A stretch of DNA of 35,446 nt from Candidatus Undinarchaeales archaeon. Its GTDB lineage: Archaea > SpSt-1190 > JASMDC01. The DNA lies in contig JASMDC010000037.1 of NCBI GenBank assembly GCA_030753015.1, forward strand, positions 1 through 35,446, read 5' to 3'. Position 1 is the stretch's first letter; the number at the start of each line of letters is the position of its first letter. The position numbers and the translations under genes were made by a program. Of this stretch, positions 23,178-31,351 are shown piece after piece. A model generated the notes under the pieces. The model was not told the origin of the DNA. It was given only the letters and a program-made list of their open reading frames with translations, and searched no databases.

Positions 23178-23645
23178 TCACGGCAGGACGATGTCCCTGA
23201 TACGCCTGTCCTTGGACACCTGGGGTATCAGTCGTGTACTGCTTGCAAGACCGCACCCAAGGGCACGACCTTTGTAGCAGACCAGCACGTACCGTCGTCC
23301 TTCGTCCTCATGCTCATCGGTGAGGGATACCTCCTCGCCAGCGATGAACCGCACCGCATGCTCCCTGTCGAGGCTCACCCTGTTGTGCGTGATGTGCTCG
23401 GCCAGTGCTTGGAGCGCCGTTCCGGTCGGACGCCAGCCATCGGGCCCTATGCTCGACGATCGCATGATCGTGATGCCCACCGTATCGTACCGGACACCCT
23501 CTGTGAGCCCATCGACCACCATCCAGACCGCGTTCGCGCCCTTGCGGAAGAAGACCATATCGTCGAAGGCCTCTTCAGGTATGCCGAACTGCTCGGCCCA
23601 CCAGGCAATGATGGCTTCACGCTCGACGCTTTCGAAGCGAGGCAA
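23178..23645 (-). CDS. Small PUA-like RNA-binding protein beside the RNA methyltransferase
   Basis: The 155-residue protein resembles the PUA-like C-terminal domain found in RsmF/NSUN methyltransferases. It has a helical start (EREAIIAWWAEQFGIPEEAF), the strand pair FFRKGANAVWMVV, RYDTVGITIMR, an alpha segment ALQALAEHI, and the ending RRYVLVCYKGRALGCGLA followed by basic residues KDRRIRDIVLP. In many species this domain is fused to the methyltransferase; here it is a separate gene that overlaps it by 29 nt, so the two probably act together. The TTG at 23645 was chosen as start because GGGAGGT lies 6 nt upstream; an open frame extends further but has the composition of the overlapping gene. 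The start is the least certain part. Confidence 0.65.
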   Translation of the reverse strand: MPRFESVEREAIIAWWAEQFGIPEEAFDDMVFFRKGANAVWMVVDGLTEGVRYDTVGITIMRSSSIGPDGWRPTGTALQALAEHITHNRVSLDREHAVRFIAGEEVSLTDEHEDEGRRYVLVCYKGRALGCGLASSTRLIPQVSKDRRIRDIVLP

Positions 23646-24531
23646 CGAAAAAACCTCCCGTATCGTTGAGGTGCGGGTACACGCGCAGGCACCGGCGCAT
23701 CTGGTCGGGGAACCGATGTTCCTCCCATTCGGTGAGCCCGGGGGAGCAGATGAATCCGGGTGGGGCCGACCCGTCCACGAGCTCGAACCCACGCTCCAGC
23801 GCTCGTGCGACCTGTACCTCGTTGTCCTCGGGCGCATAGGTGCAGGTCGAGTACACGAGCATACCACCGGGACGCACAAGCTCGCATGCCCGGTCGATCA
23901 TGGCCGACTGGCTTCGCTGGAGCTCCTGCCTGAACCTACGATGATAGCGCCAGAGCACGTCAGGTCGCTTGCGCGCCATGCCTTCGCTGGAGCAGGCCGG
24001 ATCGAGCAGTACCCGATCGAACGACGCGTTGGGGAACCTCCGGCCGTCAATAGAGGAGAAGCCCGTGTTCATCACTCCCAGCCGTTCGCAGTTCGCGCGG
24101 AGCATGGGGAGCCGTCCTTTGGCGACGTCGTTGGCGATGATGTGGCCGGTGTTCTCCATCATCTGAGCGAGGTGTGTCGTCTTGGAGCCGGGTGCAGCGC
24201 ACAGGTCGAGCACGCGCTCGCCGGGTCGCGGCGCGAGCACGATTGGTGGCACCATCGACACCTCCTCCTGTGAGTGGATGTGGCCGATGAAGTGCTCGAA
24301 GAGCGTACCGGGCCGATCAGCGTCGATTCGCAGCCCGGCCGGGTACCAGCTAAAGGGATCGGCAGCGATGCCCCGTTCTTCGAGCGACTCCCGCACAGCT
24401 GCCGGGTCGGCGCGAAGTGTGTTCACTCGCACGGTCGACGGTAGCGGCTGCTCACAGCTCTCAAGGAAGGCGTCGAAGTGGGGAACGATGTCCTGGTACC
24501 TGTACAACGGGGAGAGGTCAGGGACCTCCAT
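23617..24531 (-). CDS. NSUN/NOP2/Sun-family RNA cytosine-C5 methyltransferase
   Basis: The 304-residue enzyme methylates C5 of cytosine in rRNA or tRNA using S-adenosylmethionine. It shows an N-terminal RNA-binding part (STVRVNTLRADPAAV), the SAM motif VLDLCAAPGSKTTHLAQMM, FSSIDGRRF, the motif IV cysteine in LLDPACSSEGM and the motif VI nucleophile in VYSTCTYAPEDNE. Both conserved cysteines are present, so it should be active. The ATG at 24531 begins 2 nt after the Cbf5 stop and starts MEVPDLSPLYRYQ; the ATG at 24606 would create a 73-nt overlap and an unusual N-terminus. It closes the ribosomal cluster with its PUA-like partner downstream. The exact target base is unknown. Confidence 0.9.
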   Translation of the reverse strand: MEVPDLSPLYRYQDIVPHFDAFLESCEQPLPSTVRVNTLRADPAAVRESLEERGIAADPFSWYPAGLRIDADRPGTLFEHFIGHIHSQEEVSMVPPIVLAPRPGERVLDLCAAPGSKTTHLAQMMENTGHIIANDVAKGRLPMLRANCERLGVMNTGFSSIDGRRFPNASFDRVLLDPACSSEGMARKRPDVLWRYHRRFRQELQRSQSAMIDRACELVRPGGMLVYSTCTYAPEDNEVQVARALERGFELVDGSAPPGFICSPGLTEWEEHRFPDQMRRCLRVYPHLNDTGGFFVASLRKRRA

Positions 24532-24533
24532 GG

Positions 24534-25604
24534 TCACGATGGCGTCCTGTGCCACATCTTGGGGTACACGCCGCGGGGGATGAAAACGCGATCGATGCTC
24601 GCGCACACGCCCTTCCTGCCCTGGGCCATGCGGTCGGAGTCCATGGTCGCCTTCCCGATGGCCACCAGTTCTCCCTTCAGGGACATGATCGCGACAAGGT
24701 CCTTCACTTCGATGTTGGACTCGAGCGTGGCCACACCGGGGAGGGCCAGGGGAGCTCCGTGGGCGACAGCGGACACGGCGCTATCGAGGATCGTGATCTT
24801 CGGGAGGTTCCCCACCGCATGCTCCACGGGGAGCACGGCCTTGCGCAGGAGGTCCTCACGCCCGTCCTCCTTCCAGAACACGTATGCATCCAGGAGGTCG
24901 TGAAGCGTGACTTGCGATTCGCCCTCCACGAACGGCCCGGCCCGTGTGCGACGGAGCTCGGCCATGTGGGCCCCGCTCATGAGGGCGGTCCCCATGTCAT
25001 GGCAGAGCTTACGGATGTAGGTGCCTGCCTCGCATCCCACCTGGAGGAGCACCTCCCTGCCCTTGAACTCTAGGAGGTGCATGTAGTAGATCGTACGCTT
25101 GCGCACACGACGACGGACGGCCGAGCGCACCGGCGGCTTCTGGAGTATCTCGCCCTTGAACTCATCTATGGTCTTTTGGAGGAGCCCGGGCTTCACATCG
25201 CCATGGAGCCGCATGAGAGCGATATACTCCTTTCCCGAGGGGAGCAGGGCCTGGACCGCTTTCGTAGCATCGTCGAGCGCGACCGGGAGAACACCCGTGA
25301 CGGCGGGATCGAGGGTACCGCCATGACCGGCCTTCTCAGCCCCGAGGATGTTCTTCACCCATGAGGATACCTCGTGGGACGTAGGGCCTGCAGGCTTGTC
25401 GAGGTTCACGATACCGAAGCGCAAGTGGGTGGCGATGTCACGCTCGCTCGGCGGGCAGCCGAACTTATCGTCAGTAGCTGTCTCTACCTTGACGGTGGTC
25501 TCCCTGGGCGTGGCAAAGAGCGGTGTGGTCCGGCGCGGACGTTCCGGAGACGGTAGGTCCCGTGTCCGGTGGCGCCTGGGAAAACGCTTTCCCGGTCGGT
25601 TCAT
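24534..25604 (-). CDS. cbf5: Cbf5/TruB-family pseudouridine synthase
   Basis: Cbf5 is the catalytic subunit of the H/ACA RNP and converts uridine to pseudouridine in rRNA; archaeal Cbf5 can also make position 55 of tRNA. The protein has the catalytic motif GHGGTLDPAVTGVLPVAL with its Asp, the following KEYIALMRLHGD, a second motif KPPVRSAVRRRVRKR, LLQVGCEAGTYIRKLCHDMG, and a C-terminal PUA domain (LPKITILDSAVSAVAHGAPL … LVAIMSLKGELVAIGKA). At 356 residues it is of normal length, with about 60 extra N-terminal residues rich in Arg and Pro. ATG overlaps the TGA of eL14 (ATGA), suggesting translational coupling. Nop10 and Gar1 genes are not in this window. Confidence 0.95.
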   Translation of the reverse strand: MNRPGKRFPRRHRTRDLPSPERPRRTTPLFATPRETTVKVETATDDKFGCPPSERDIATHLRFGIVNLDKPAGPTSHEVSSWVKNILGAEKAGHGGTLDPAVTGVLPVALDDATKAVQALLPSGKEYIALMRLHGDVKPGLLQKTIDEFKGEILQKPPVRSAVRRRVRKRTIYYMHLLEFKGREVLLQVGCEAGTYIRKLCHDMGTALMSGAHMAELRRTRAGPFVEGESQVTLHDLLDAYVFWKEDGREDLLRKAVLPVEHAVGNLPKITILDSAVSAVAHGAPLALPGVATLESNIEVKDLVAIMSLKGELVAIGKATMDSDRMAQGRKGVCASIDRVFIPRGVYPKMWHRTPS

Positions 25605-25849
25605 TTCCCGCTCTTATCCTTGTCGAGCTTCTGGAGCGCCTTGGCCACGTCGGCGTCGCTGGCACCCTTCTTGACCTCGACCATATCGGTGAGGAGCTCA
25701 AGGTGAGCGATGTTCACCTTCCTCCGCCGCACGCCGTCACCGGACACCAGAACGTTGGTGTCGTCTACGATGTCGATGATCACGCACTTGCCGCCCATGT
25801 CGCGGCCAGCCATCTTGATGCAGACACGACCCACATCAATTGCTGGCAT
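25601..25849 (-). CDS. rpl14e: Ribosomal protein eL14
   Basis: The 82-residue protein is the large-subunit protein eL14, with an SH3-like KOW fold: DVGRVCIKMAGRDMGGKCVII, DDTNVLVSGDGVRRRKVNIAHLEL and a short Lys-rich tail. Length is normal for archaea. The ATG at 25849 has GAGGTGA 5 nt upstream and is preferred to the GTG at 25858. It overlaps the end of the eL34 gene by 14 nt, and its own stop overlaps the cbf5 start. Confidence 0.9.
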   Translation of the reverse strand: MPAIDVGRVCIKMAGRDMGGKCVIIDIVDDTNVLVSGDGVRRRKVNIAHLELLTDMVEVKKGASDADVAKALQKLDKDKSGK

Positions 25850-26120
25850 CAGTGTCACCTCGCAGAGGGAGGACGGCGTTGTTCTTGATCATCTCACGGG
25901 TGCAGCGTGAGCACAGCTTTCCACCGTAGGGTCGATGGACGTTCCGCCTCGTCGAGCGCACCTTCGCGCCCTCCCGGGGTACCCCGCTGAGGATGGCGCC
26001 GCACTCGGCGCAGTGGGGGATACCCGCCTTCTTCCGGGAGTAGTGTGTGACCACCTTCCCGCCGGGCGTAGCCTTGTACTTCTTTTTCAGCGTCGTTGAG
26101 CGCAATGCCGGTCGTACCAT
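25836..26120 (-). CDS. rpl34e: Ribosomal protein eL34
   Basis: The 94-residue protein is eL34 of the large subunit. It begins MVRPALRSTTLKKKYKATPG, as archaeal eL34 proteins do, and carries two CxxC pairs (CAEC, CSRC) likely to bind zinc. It continues with GGKVVTHYSRKKAGIPH and NVHRPYGGKLC. The ATG at 26120 was chosen over the upstream start because this is where the family N-terminus begins and a GAGGTGA lies before it. It ends inside the eL14 gene. Confidence 0.92.
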   Translation of the reverse strand: MVRPALRSTTLKKKYKATPGGKVVTHYSRKKAGIPHCAECGAILSGVPREGAKVRSTRRNVHRPYGGKLCSRCTREMIKNNAVLPLRGDTDASN

Positions 26121-26147
26121 ATTCTGTTCACCTCGCAAGCATTCCTA

Positions 26148-26654
26148 CTAATGTTCTACCCCCATCAGCTTCCGCAGGGGGAACGACACAGCCATGGATG
26201 ACATGATGTACCATCCGAGCCATCCCAGCTTGTCGTAGATGAATGGGAAAGGGATATAGGCGAGCGTCTCGAGCTGCAGCCCACCCGCGTACGAGCGGAG
26301 CCACATGAAGATAGTGATGATGGGGAGCATGGAGAAGAACGTCGGCTTCATGCTGGTGTTCATCATCTCCATCTGTGTCTCGGTGATCTTTGAGAACACC
26401 TCGCTCACCTTCTTGGGCTGGTTGTCCTTTTGATGCTTCTGGAGCTCCTTCTGGAGCTTCTCCAGCTTGGTCTTGTACCCTCGCATCTCCTCGGGGTCCA
26501 CGAACATCTTGTAGACGACCGTCGAGATGAGGCTGACCAGAGCGGCGGCGCCCATGATGACGAGCATGGCCTGTTGACGTTCGCCTGCTCCCACAGGAGC
26601 GAAGGTGCCCAACGGTAGCAAGGTGGCGTTCAGCACCGAGTCCACCGCATCCAT
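26148..26654 (-). CDS. DUF106/EMC3-like membrane protein
   Basis: The 168-residue protein belongs to DUF106, archaeal relatives of EMC3, TMCO1, Get1 and the YidC/Oxa1 insertases. A first membrane helix (AMLVIMGAAALVSLISTVVY) is followed by a long charged coiled coil (RGYKTKLEKLQKELQKHQKDN), then MEMMNTSMKPTFFSMLPIITIFMWL and a last membrane segment (LGWLGWYIMSSMAVSFPL). It probably helps insert membrane proteins. Its place directly downstream of secY supports this and is common in archaea. ATG 26654 has GGAGGTGA 9 nt upstream; the GTG at 26666 is less likely. Confidence 0.9.
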   Translation of the reverse strand: MDAVDSVLNATLLPLGTFAPVGAGERQQAMLVIMGAAALVSLISTVVYKMFVDPEEMRGYKTKLEKLQKELQKHQKDNQPKKVSEVFSKITETQMEMMNTSMKPTFFSMLPIITIFMWLRSYAGGLQLETLAYIPFPFIYDKLGWLGWYIMSSMAVSFPLRKLMGVEH

Positions 26655-26675
26655 CGACCATCTCACCTCCCGTCC

Positions 26676-28265
26676 TTATCCCTTCATAAAGCGCCTGAGC
26701 GCTGGGTACATGTCGACCATGTGCTGTGTGTGGACTTCCTCGTAGAGGTTGTAGACGATCATGACCGTCAGCAGGATCCCGGTACCGCCACCGATCGAAC
26801 CTGTGAGGTCGGCGAAGGCGGCCAGGAATCCCACGAACGCCCCACCCATGACGGTCAGGGCCGGGATGTAGCGGTTGAGGATGGCCTCCATCATCCGCGG
26901 ATCGCGGCGGAAGCCCCGCACGGACATGTTGGAGTCCTTGATCTGCTTGGCCACGGCCTTTGCGTCCATGTTCGATGTCCTGACCCAGAACACCGAGAAG
27001 ATCACAGCGCCGATGATCATGAACACGGTATAGATGATACCCCGCAGTACTTCTCCGAGCGCGCCATCGCCGATGAATCGGCACGAAGAGTATCCGAGAC
27101 CCGTGAGCTTGTCCCGTTCCAGCGGACATCCAAGATAAATTGATGTCATCACCGTCGGGTCCGTGAGCCCTGACATGAAGTTGCTCGCATCAACACCCAC
27201 TTGATAGAACCATAGCTCGTTCAAGGGTAACCGTTCTCCCGACACCCCCGTTGCGAACACAAACCACTTAGACGTGTCCAGCAGCTCCCGGGAGATTATC
27301 CCTCGGGGGGAGTCGATGAAGAACGCCAGCCCACCTGTGGGCGTGGCGCCACCACCAGCAAAGGTCCCCAGATAGGGGAATCCGTTCTGGTCGAGCAGTC
27401 CGGCCCACAACTGGAGGTTGGCGAGCACTGCTGCCGCCAGGATGACCGGGATGTTCGATGTGTAGACGAACCGCAACGGCCACTTGGTCGTGTAGCCACG
27501 CACACGCGCGAAGGTGAGGGGGATCTCGACCTTCATGGCCTGGACGTAGACTACCACGGTGAACACGAAGACCGTGAATAATATGGGCATCAGGCTGTAG
27601 ACCGCACCCTCTGGATTACCCTGCGCCATCTGTTGCATTGCGAACCAGACGATACCGGTAGGCACGTCCGGATTGGTCGGGCTGGGCATCGGGTTGAGCG
27701 ACGATACAATGATGCTGGTGCTCACACCGGCCGCGATGAAGAGCGACACTCCGGAGCCGAAGCCCCACTTGCTGATGATCTCGTCAAGGATGATAATGAG
27801 CAGTCCGCCGATGGAGAGCTGCGCTATGAGGAGCGCCGTCAGTCCAAAATTGCTGGGATCTGAAGGCGGTAGTCCTCCGGATATAACGTACACTGCGGCC
27901 TCGAAGATGGTGAAGCCGATGGTGACCAGCTTCTGTGTCCCTTGGAACCTGCGACGGCCCTCGGCCGTCGTGATATCGAACGGGAGCAGGTCCACACCCT
28001 GTAGCAGCTGCAGGATGATAGATGCGGTGACGATGGGCGAGATACCTAGGGTGATGATCGAACCGAAGTTACCTGCCACGATCGCGCGAAGGTTCTGGAA
28101 GTAGTCGATCGCCTGGGGGGAAAGCCCATAGAGCTTGAGCTGGCCGAGTATGAAATAGAGGATGAGCACTGTGCCCGTCCATTTCAGCTTCTCGTTGAAC
28201 GACAGCCGTCGCTTCGGTTTCTCAACCTCGGGGAGGTTGCCCAGGATCGAGTCGAGGTCCACCAT
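26676..28265 (-). CDS. secY: Preprotein translocase subunit SecY
   Basis: SecY forms the protein-conducting channel with SecE and a beta subunit. The 529-residue protein has about ten membrane helices, with the plug/TM2 region GSIITLGISPIVTASIILQLL, and TKWPLRFVYTSNIPVILAAAVLANLQLW before TM7-8. It is longer than the usual 430-490 residues of archaeal SecY. The extra length lies between TM7 and TM8, from AGGGATPTGGLAFF to about GALGEVLRGIIY, and contains two cysteines (LGCPLERD, YSSCRF) that could form a disulfide outside the cell. The cytosolic TM8-9 loop (RDPRMMEAILNRYIPALTV) is conserved. It lies between uL15 and the EMC3-like gene, as in many archaea. Confidence 0.97.
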   Translation of the reverse strand: MVDLDSILGNLPEVEKPKRRLSFNEKLKWTGTVLILYFILGQLKLYGLSPQAIDYFQNLRAIVAGNFGSIITLGISPIVTASIILQLLQGVDLLPFDITTAEGRRRFQGTQKLVTIGFTIFEAAVYVISGGLPPSDPSNFGLTALLIAQLSIGGLLIIILDEIISKWGFGSGVSLFIAAGVSTSIIVSSLNPMPSPTNPDVPTGIVWFAMQQMAQGNPEGAVYSLMPILFTVFVFTVVVYVQAMKVEIPLTFARVRGYTTKWPLRFVYTSNIPVILAAAVLANLQLWAGLLDQNGFPYLGTFAGGGATPTGGLAFFIDSPRGIISRELLDTSKWFVFATGVSGERLPLNELWFYQVGVDASNFMSGLTDPTVMTSIYLGCPLERDKLTGLGYSSCRFIGDGALGEVLRGIIYTVFMIIGAVIFSVFWVRTSNMDAKAVAKQIKDSNMSVRGFRRDPRMMEAILNRYIPALTVMGGAFVGFLAAFADLTGSIGGGTGILLTVMIVYNLYEEVHTQHMVDMYPALRRFMKG

Positions 28266-28276
28266 AAATGATCTCC

Positions 28277-28744
28277 CTAGGACTTGTCCTCAGCTGGTTC
28301 TTCCTCGAAACCGGCCGGGGCCTCGGCGACCCCGCCGCTTTTCTCGATGCCTGCGCGGGCCTTCTCTGTGAAGTACGGTGCCTTGATGTGTACCTTCTTT
28401 GTAAGGTAGCCGTTCCCCAGGACCTTATGGAATCCCAGGGCGCCAAGGTCCACAGCATAGGTGTCCTTCTTCTTCTCGGCCCTTCCGGCCTCGACCCACG
28501 CCTCTAGGGACTGGTCGAGTTCTTTGAGGTTGATTGTAATAGGGATGAAGCCCATGGGCTTGTTGAAGCCGTACTTGCCGAAGTGCTTCGGGTCGTACTT
28601 GACAACGTAGGTCCACTTGCCTTTGTGCATACCGGCGTTGCCATGTCCACCCTTGTTCCCAGCTCCGCGGCGCTTCTTCTTGGAACCGCCACCGCAGGAC
28701 TTGGTCCCACGCATGCTCTCGATCTTCTTTCGTTTTCGGATCAT
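28277..28744 (-). CDS. rpl15: Ribosomal protein uL15
   Basis: The 155-residue protein is uL15 of the large subunit, of archaeal type: MIRKRKKIESMRG, SCGGGSKKKRRGAGNKGGHGN, and a globular C-terminal part (LGALGFHKVLGNGYLTKKVH). ATG 28744 has GAGGTGG 5 nt upstream and matches the family N-terminus. A short Glu/Ala-rich C-terminal tail (EAPAGFEEEPAEDKS) is less usual. Confidence 0.95.
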   Translation of the reverse strand: MIRKRKKIESMRGTKSCGGGSKKKRRGAGNKGGHGNAGMHKGKWTYVVKYDPKHFGKYGFNKPMGFIPITINLKELDQSLEAWVEAGRAEKKKDTYAVDLGALGFHKVLGNGYLTKKVHIKAPYFTEKARAGIEKSGGVAEAPAGFEEEPAEDKS

Positions 28745-28761
28745 GATGTCCACCTCGGAGG

Positions 28762-29232
28762 TTAGATCATACGCTCGATGAGCTTGTCGATTTCTTCCTT
28801 GCGGTCGCCCAGAGCGCCGCCAATGGTCACGTGCCGCTTGATTGCACCGTGGCCCTTACGAGGCGGGTGAAGGCGGAACACGGGCTTCAGGTCAGGAAGG
28901 AGCTCTGTCGTCTCCTTGCTATCGGCCCATGCCTTTACGAAGGCATCGATGGTCTTGTACTTGCCTCCGGTCGACTCCTTCACGTACTCGTCTGTGATAG
29001 GCTTGTTACCTACCAGCTGGCCGCGCTTCTTCAGCATAGCGGCGAGCAAATCAAGGCTGGGTGTGCCCCAGGTGATGTAGTCCTTGGCCTTCTTGATCAT
29101 CCCGCGTGTTGTGGGGGAATCGTCCACCACGACACAGTGGTTGACCCGGTCAAGGCGCAGATAGGTGAGTGTCTGGTTGATCCCGGTGCGAACACCTATG
29201 GACCCGCGGACCCTTACGATAGCGAGCTTCAT
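28762..29232 (-). CDS. rpl30: Ribosomal protein uL30
   Basis: The 156-residue protein is uL30 in the long archaeal/eukaryotic form. It begins KLAIVRVRGSIGVRTGINQTL, with the strand LRLDRVNHCVVVDD and the archaeal C-terminal extension ending HPPRKGHGAIKRH. The ATG overlaps the uS5 stop codon (ATGA), so the two are translationally coupled. Confidence 0.95.
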   Translation of the reverse strand: MKLAIVRVRGSIGVRTGINQTLTYLRLDRVNHCVVVDDSPTTRGMIKKAKDYITWGTPSLDLLAAMLKKRGQLVGNKPITDEYVKESTGGKYKTIDAFVKAWADSKETTELLPDLKPVFRLHPPRKGHGAIKRHVTIGGALGDRKEEIDKLIERMI

Positions 29233-29981
29233 AGAACAACACCTGCCGATTCAACGTACTCGTTCTGGTACTTGATGAGGTGAAGGTTTCGCAGAGCATC
29301 GAACGTCGCGTTAGCGAGGTTGGTGCGGCTTCGGGTCTGGCCCGTGGTCTTGGACCAGACGTCCTTGACACCAGCGAGCTCCAGGATCTTCTTGGACTCG
29401 TCGTTGATAGCAAGCTTGATACCCTTGGGTGCAGGCAGAAGGGTCACTCGGACGCTCCCGCACTTCCCCTCGACCTTGGCCGGGATGGAATGGGGTCCAG
29501 AGCAACCGCACTCCCAACTCCCGCACGCTCGGGGCACGCGGATCATGTTGAGCTTCGCGTTAGCGACGGCACGCTGCCTGGCGGGGACGCTGGATCGGCT
29601 GCTCCCACGACCAAGTCCTACGAGCCCGTCGCGGTTACCCACGACTGCGACATAGGAGAACTTGAGCCGTGCACCCTCACGCACCTTCTTCTGAGTGTGC
29701 TTGAAGGGGCGTCGGGCACCGCCGCCGAACTTACCCTTGGCCTGACCGATGAGGATGAGCTCTGACTCGAGGTTCTCGCGCAGGATGAAGTCAACGATTT
29801 GAGGTTCCTGGACAGTGAGGTTCAGACTGAGGATCTCCTCTACCGAGGTAATCTCGCCAGCCTTCACCTTCATTCCCAGCTTCGTGCGAGGGACCCAAGT
29901 CTCGAGCGCTTCCAGATCACGGTTGATCCTTTGTTGTGGTCGTTGTCTTGATCTTGATCTTTGTCCTGGTCCTGGTGCCAT
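29229..29981 (-). CDS. rps5: Ribosomal protein uS5
   Basis: The 250-residue protein is uS5 of the small subunit, important for decoding accuracy. It shows an Arg/Gln-rich N-terminus (GPGQRSRSRQRPQQR), the double-stranded RNA-binding segment FSYVAVVGNRDGLVGLGRG, and VRVTLLPAPKGIKLAINDESK. The archaeal insert VPRACGSWECGCSGPHS contains three cysteines that could bind metal. ATG 29981 was preferred to GTG 29990, which overlaps the uL18 stop. Confidence 0.95.
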   Translation of the reverse strand: MAPGPGQRSRSRQRPQQRINRDLEALETWVPRTKLGMKVKAGEITSVEEILSLNLTVQEPQIVDFILRENLESELILIGQAKGKFGGGARRPFKHTQKKVREGARLKFSYVAVVGNRDGLVGLGRGSSRSSVPARQRAVANAKLNMIRVPRACGSWECGCSGPHSIPAKVEGKCGSVRVTLLPAPKGIKLAINDESKKILELAGVKDVWSKTTGQTRSRTNLANATFDALRNLHLIKYQNEYVESAGVVL

Positions 29982-29986
29982 GGTGA

Positions 29987-30487
29987 TCACGCCTTGTCGA
30001 TCTTGTTCTTGGTGGTCTCGACGAGCGTGTTCAGCTTCTCGTCGATGTGCTGCCCGTTGATGCGCTCTTCGGGCGGAAAGATATCATCACTGTGAGGGAT
30101 GGCGACCCCGCTGTCGAGGATGCCCTTGAGGGTCGCGTAGAGCCTGCCGCCACGCTGTGACGTCACAACGCCGAGGTCCAGTATCCCCTCCTTCACCTTC
30201 GCGGCCTGAGCACGCTTACCGATCAGGTAGCCGGTGAGGTAGGCTGCAGGTAGGTTCTTGGTCCCCTTGTCCCAGCCGAACTTCGCCAACTGCTGTGAGG
30301 TAGCGGAAGCCAGGGTAAGGTCACCCTTGGAGTCGAACTGCACGACCTGAGCACTGATGTACTTGTTCGAGCGCCTGACAACGAAGCGAGGCTTGCGTGC
30401 TTGGAGCAGGATACGCCGGCTCCGGTAATCGGTGCGCTTCTCCCGGCGACGCCGGAAGGGGACACGGTAGACTGCGTTCTTGGCCAT
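29987..30487 (-). CDS. rpl18: Ribosomal protein uL18
   Basis: The 166-residue protein is uL18, which binds 5S rRNA with uL5. It has the basic start VYRVPFRRRREKRTDYRSRR, PRFVVRRSNKYISAQVVQFD, and TGYLIGKRAQAAKVKEGILDLG. The start is 1 nt after the eL19 stop codon. Confidence 0.95.
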   Translation of the reverse strand: MAKNAVYRVPFRRRREKRTDYRSRRILLQARKPRFVVRRSNKYISAQVVQFDSKGDLTLASATSQQLAKFGWDKGTKNLPAAYLTGYLIGKRAQAAKVKEGILDLGVVTSQRGGRLYATLKGILDSGVAIPHSDDIFPPEERINGQHIDEKLNTLVETTKNKIDKA

Positions 30488-30488
30488 G

Positions 30489-30980
30489 CTACTCGACCTC
30501 CTTGGGGGCTTCCGGCGCCGGTTCCGGCGTCGGCTCGACGATCAGGTCGTGCTCCCGTATGTAGAGTTTCAGGTGAGCCTTGTTACGAAACATGTTACCC
30601 TTGATGTGGCGGTAGAGGTATCGGTAGTCCTTGGGCGTGAGCTTGCCCACGTCCCTGAGGTGGCGGATGAGCTCGCGACAGGGCCGCACCAAATTGATCC
30701 AACGCCGCTTGGCTGGGAGCCGGGCGTTCTTGGTACCCCTTCGGTTGCCATACCCACGGCGGTGACCCTTGGTGCGCTTGATATGGCGCTCCCGGGCCCT
30801 GTGTCGTGACGTACCCTTCTTCTGGTGGACGGAGATGACACCCTCGGAGATGAGGGTGCGTAAGTCCTCCCGGGTGAGGGCATCGCTTACCTGTGAGAGC
30901 CTCGTGGGATCGATCCACACGCGGTGGGTTCCCGTCTTCATGATCCTGCTCGCGACCTTCTTGTGATTTGAGACATTCAT
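30489..30980 (-). CDS. rpl19e: Ribosomal protein eL19
   Basis: The 163-residue protein is eL19: VSNHKKVASRIMKTGTHRVW, RRGYGNRRGTKNARLPAKRRW, and a long basic helix near the C-terminus (LTPKDYRYLYRHIKGNMFRN). The C-terminus ends with an acidic Pro/Glu tail (EPTPEPAPEAPKEVE). ATG 30980 has GGTGAT upstream; ATG 30986 and GTG 30989 are alternatives. Confidence 0.94.
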   Translation of the reverse strand: MNVSNHKKVASRIMKTGTHRVWIDPTRLSQVSDALTREDLRTLISEGVISVHQKKGTSRHRARERHIKRTKGHRRGYGNRRGTKNARLPAKRRWINLVRPCRELIRHLRDVGKLTPKDYRYLYRHIKGNMFRNKAHLKLYIREHDLIVEPTPEPAPEAPKEVE

Positions 30981-30985
30981 CGTCA

Positions 30986-31348
30986 TCACCGGTTGAATAC
31001 CTGGATACCCAGGTCGTCGGCTTTCTTCAGGATGGTCTCGCGCTTGCGTGTCCCCACGGTCCCGCCGATGCGGGCACCCTGAGTCTTCGGGTCAATGGCG
31101 TCCAGCATTTTAGGATTGAACACCAGGACCTCGGTAAGTCCGGAGGGGTGGAGACCGCGGACTGCCTTGGGAGAACGGTACCCTGAATCGGGCATAGCGG
31201 GCTTACCACGTCTGCCCAACCGAATCTTGTTCGTGATCCCACGGGGCTTGCGCCACACGGGCTTGAGCTTCTTGTATCGGAACCATTCGGTGCGCTTGAA
31301 CGTCGGTCGGCGCGCCGCGATTCTCTTCTTCAAATCCATAAGATCCAT
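30986..31348 (-). CDS. rpl32e: Ribosomal protein eL32
   Basis: The 120-residue protein is eL32: RRPTFKRTEWFRYKKLKPVW, RKPRGITNKIRLGRRGKPAM, GYRSPKAVRGLHPSG and IGGTVGTRKRETILKKADD. It is close to the usual archaeal length; eL32 is absent from bacteria. It starts 3 nt after the uL6 stop. Confidence 0.95.
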   Translation of the reverse strand: MDLMDLKKRIAARRPTFKRTEWFRYKKLKPVWRKPRGITNKIRLGRRGKPAMPDSGYRSPKAVRGLHPSGLTEVLVFNPKMLDAIDPKTQGARIGGTVGTRKRETILKKADDLGIQVFNR

Positions 31349-31351
31349 GGA

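Noticed and set aside
24534-24606. Upstream ATG giving the RNA methyltransferase 25 extra residues
   Set aside because: It would overlap cbf5 by 73 nt and add an Arg/Pro-rich stretch; the ATG at 24531 fits the family start and the operon spacing.
26128-27129. 333-codon minus-strand frame across the SecY and DUF106 genes
   Set aside because: It overlaps two clearly identified genes in another frame and has no recognisable protein features.
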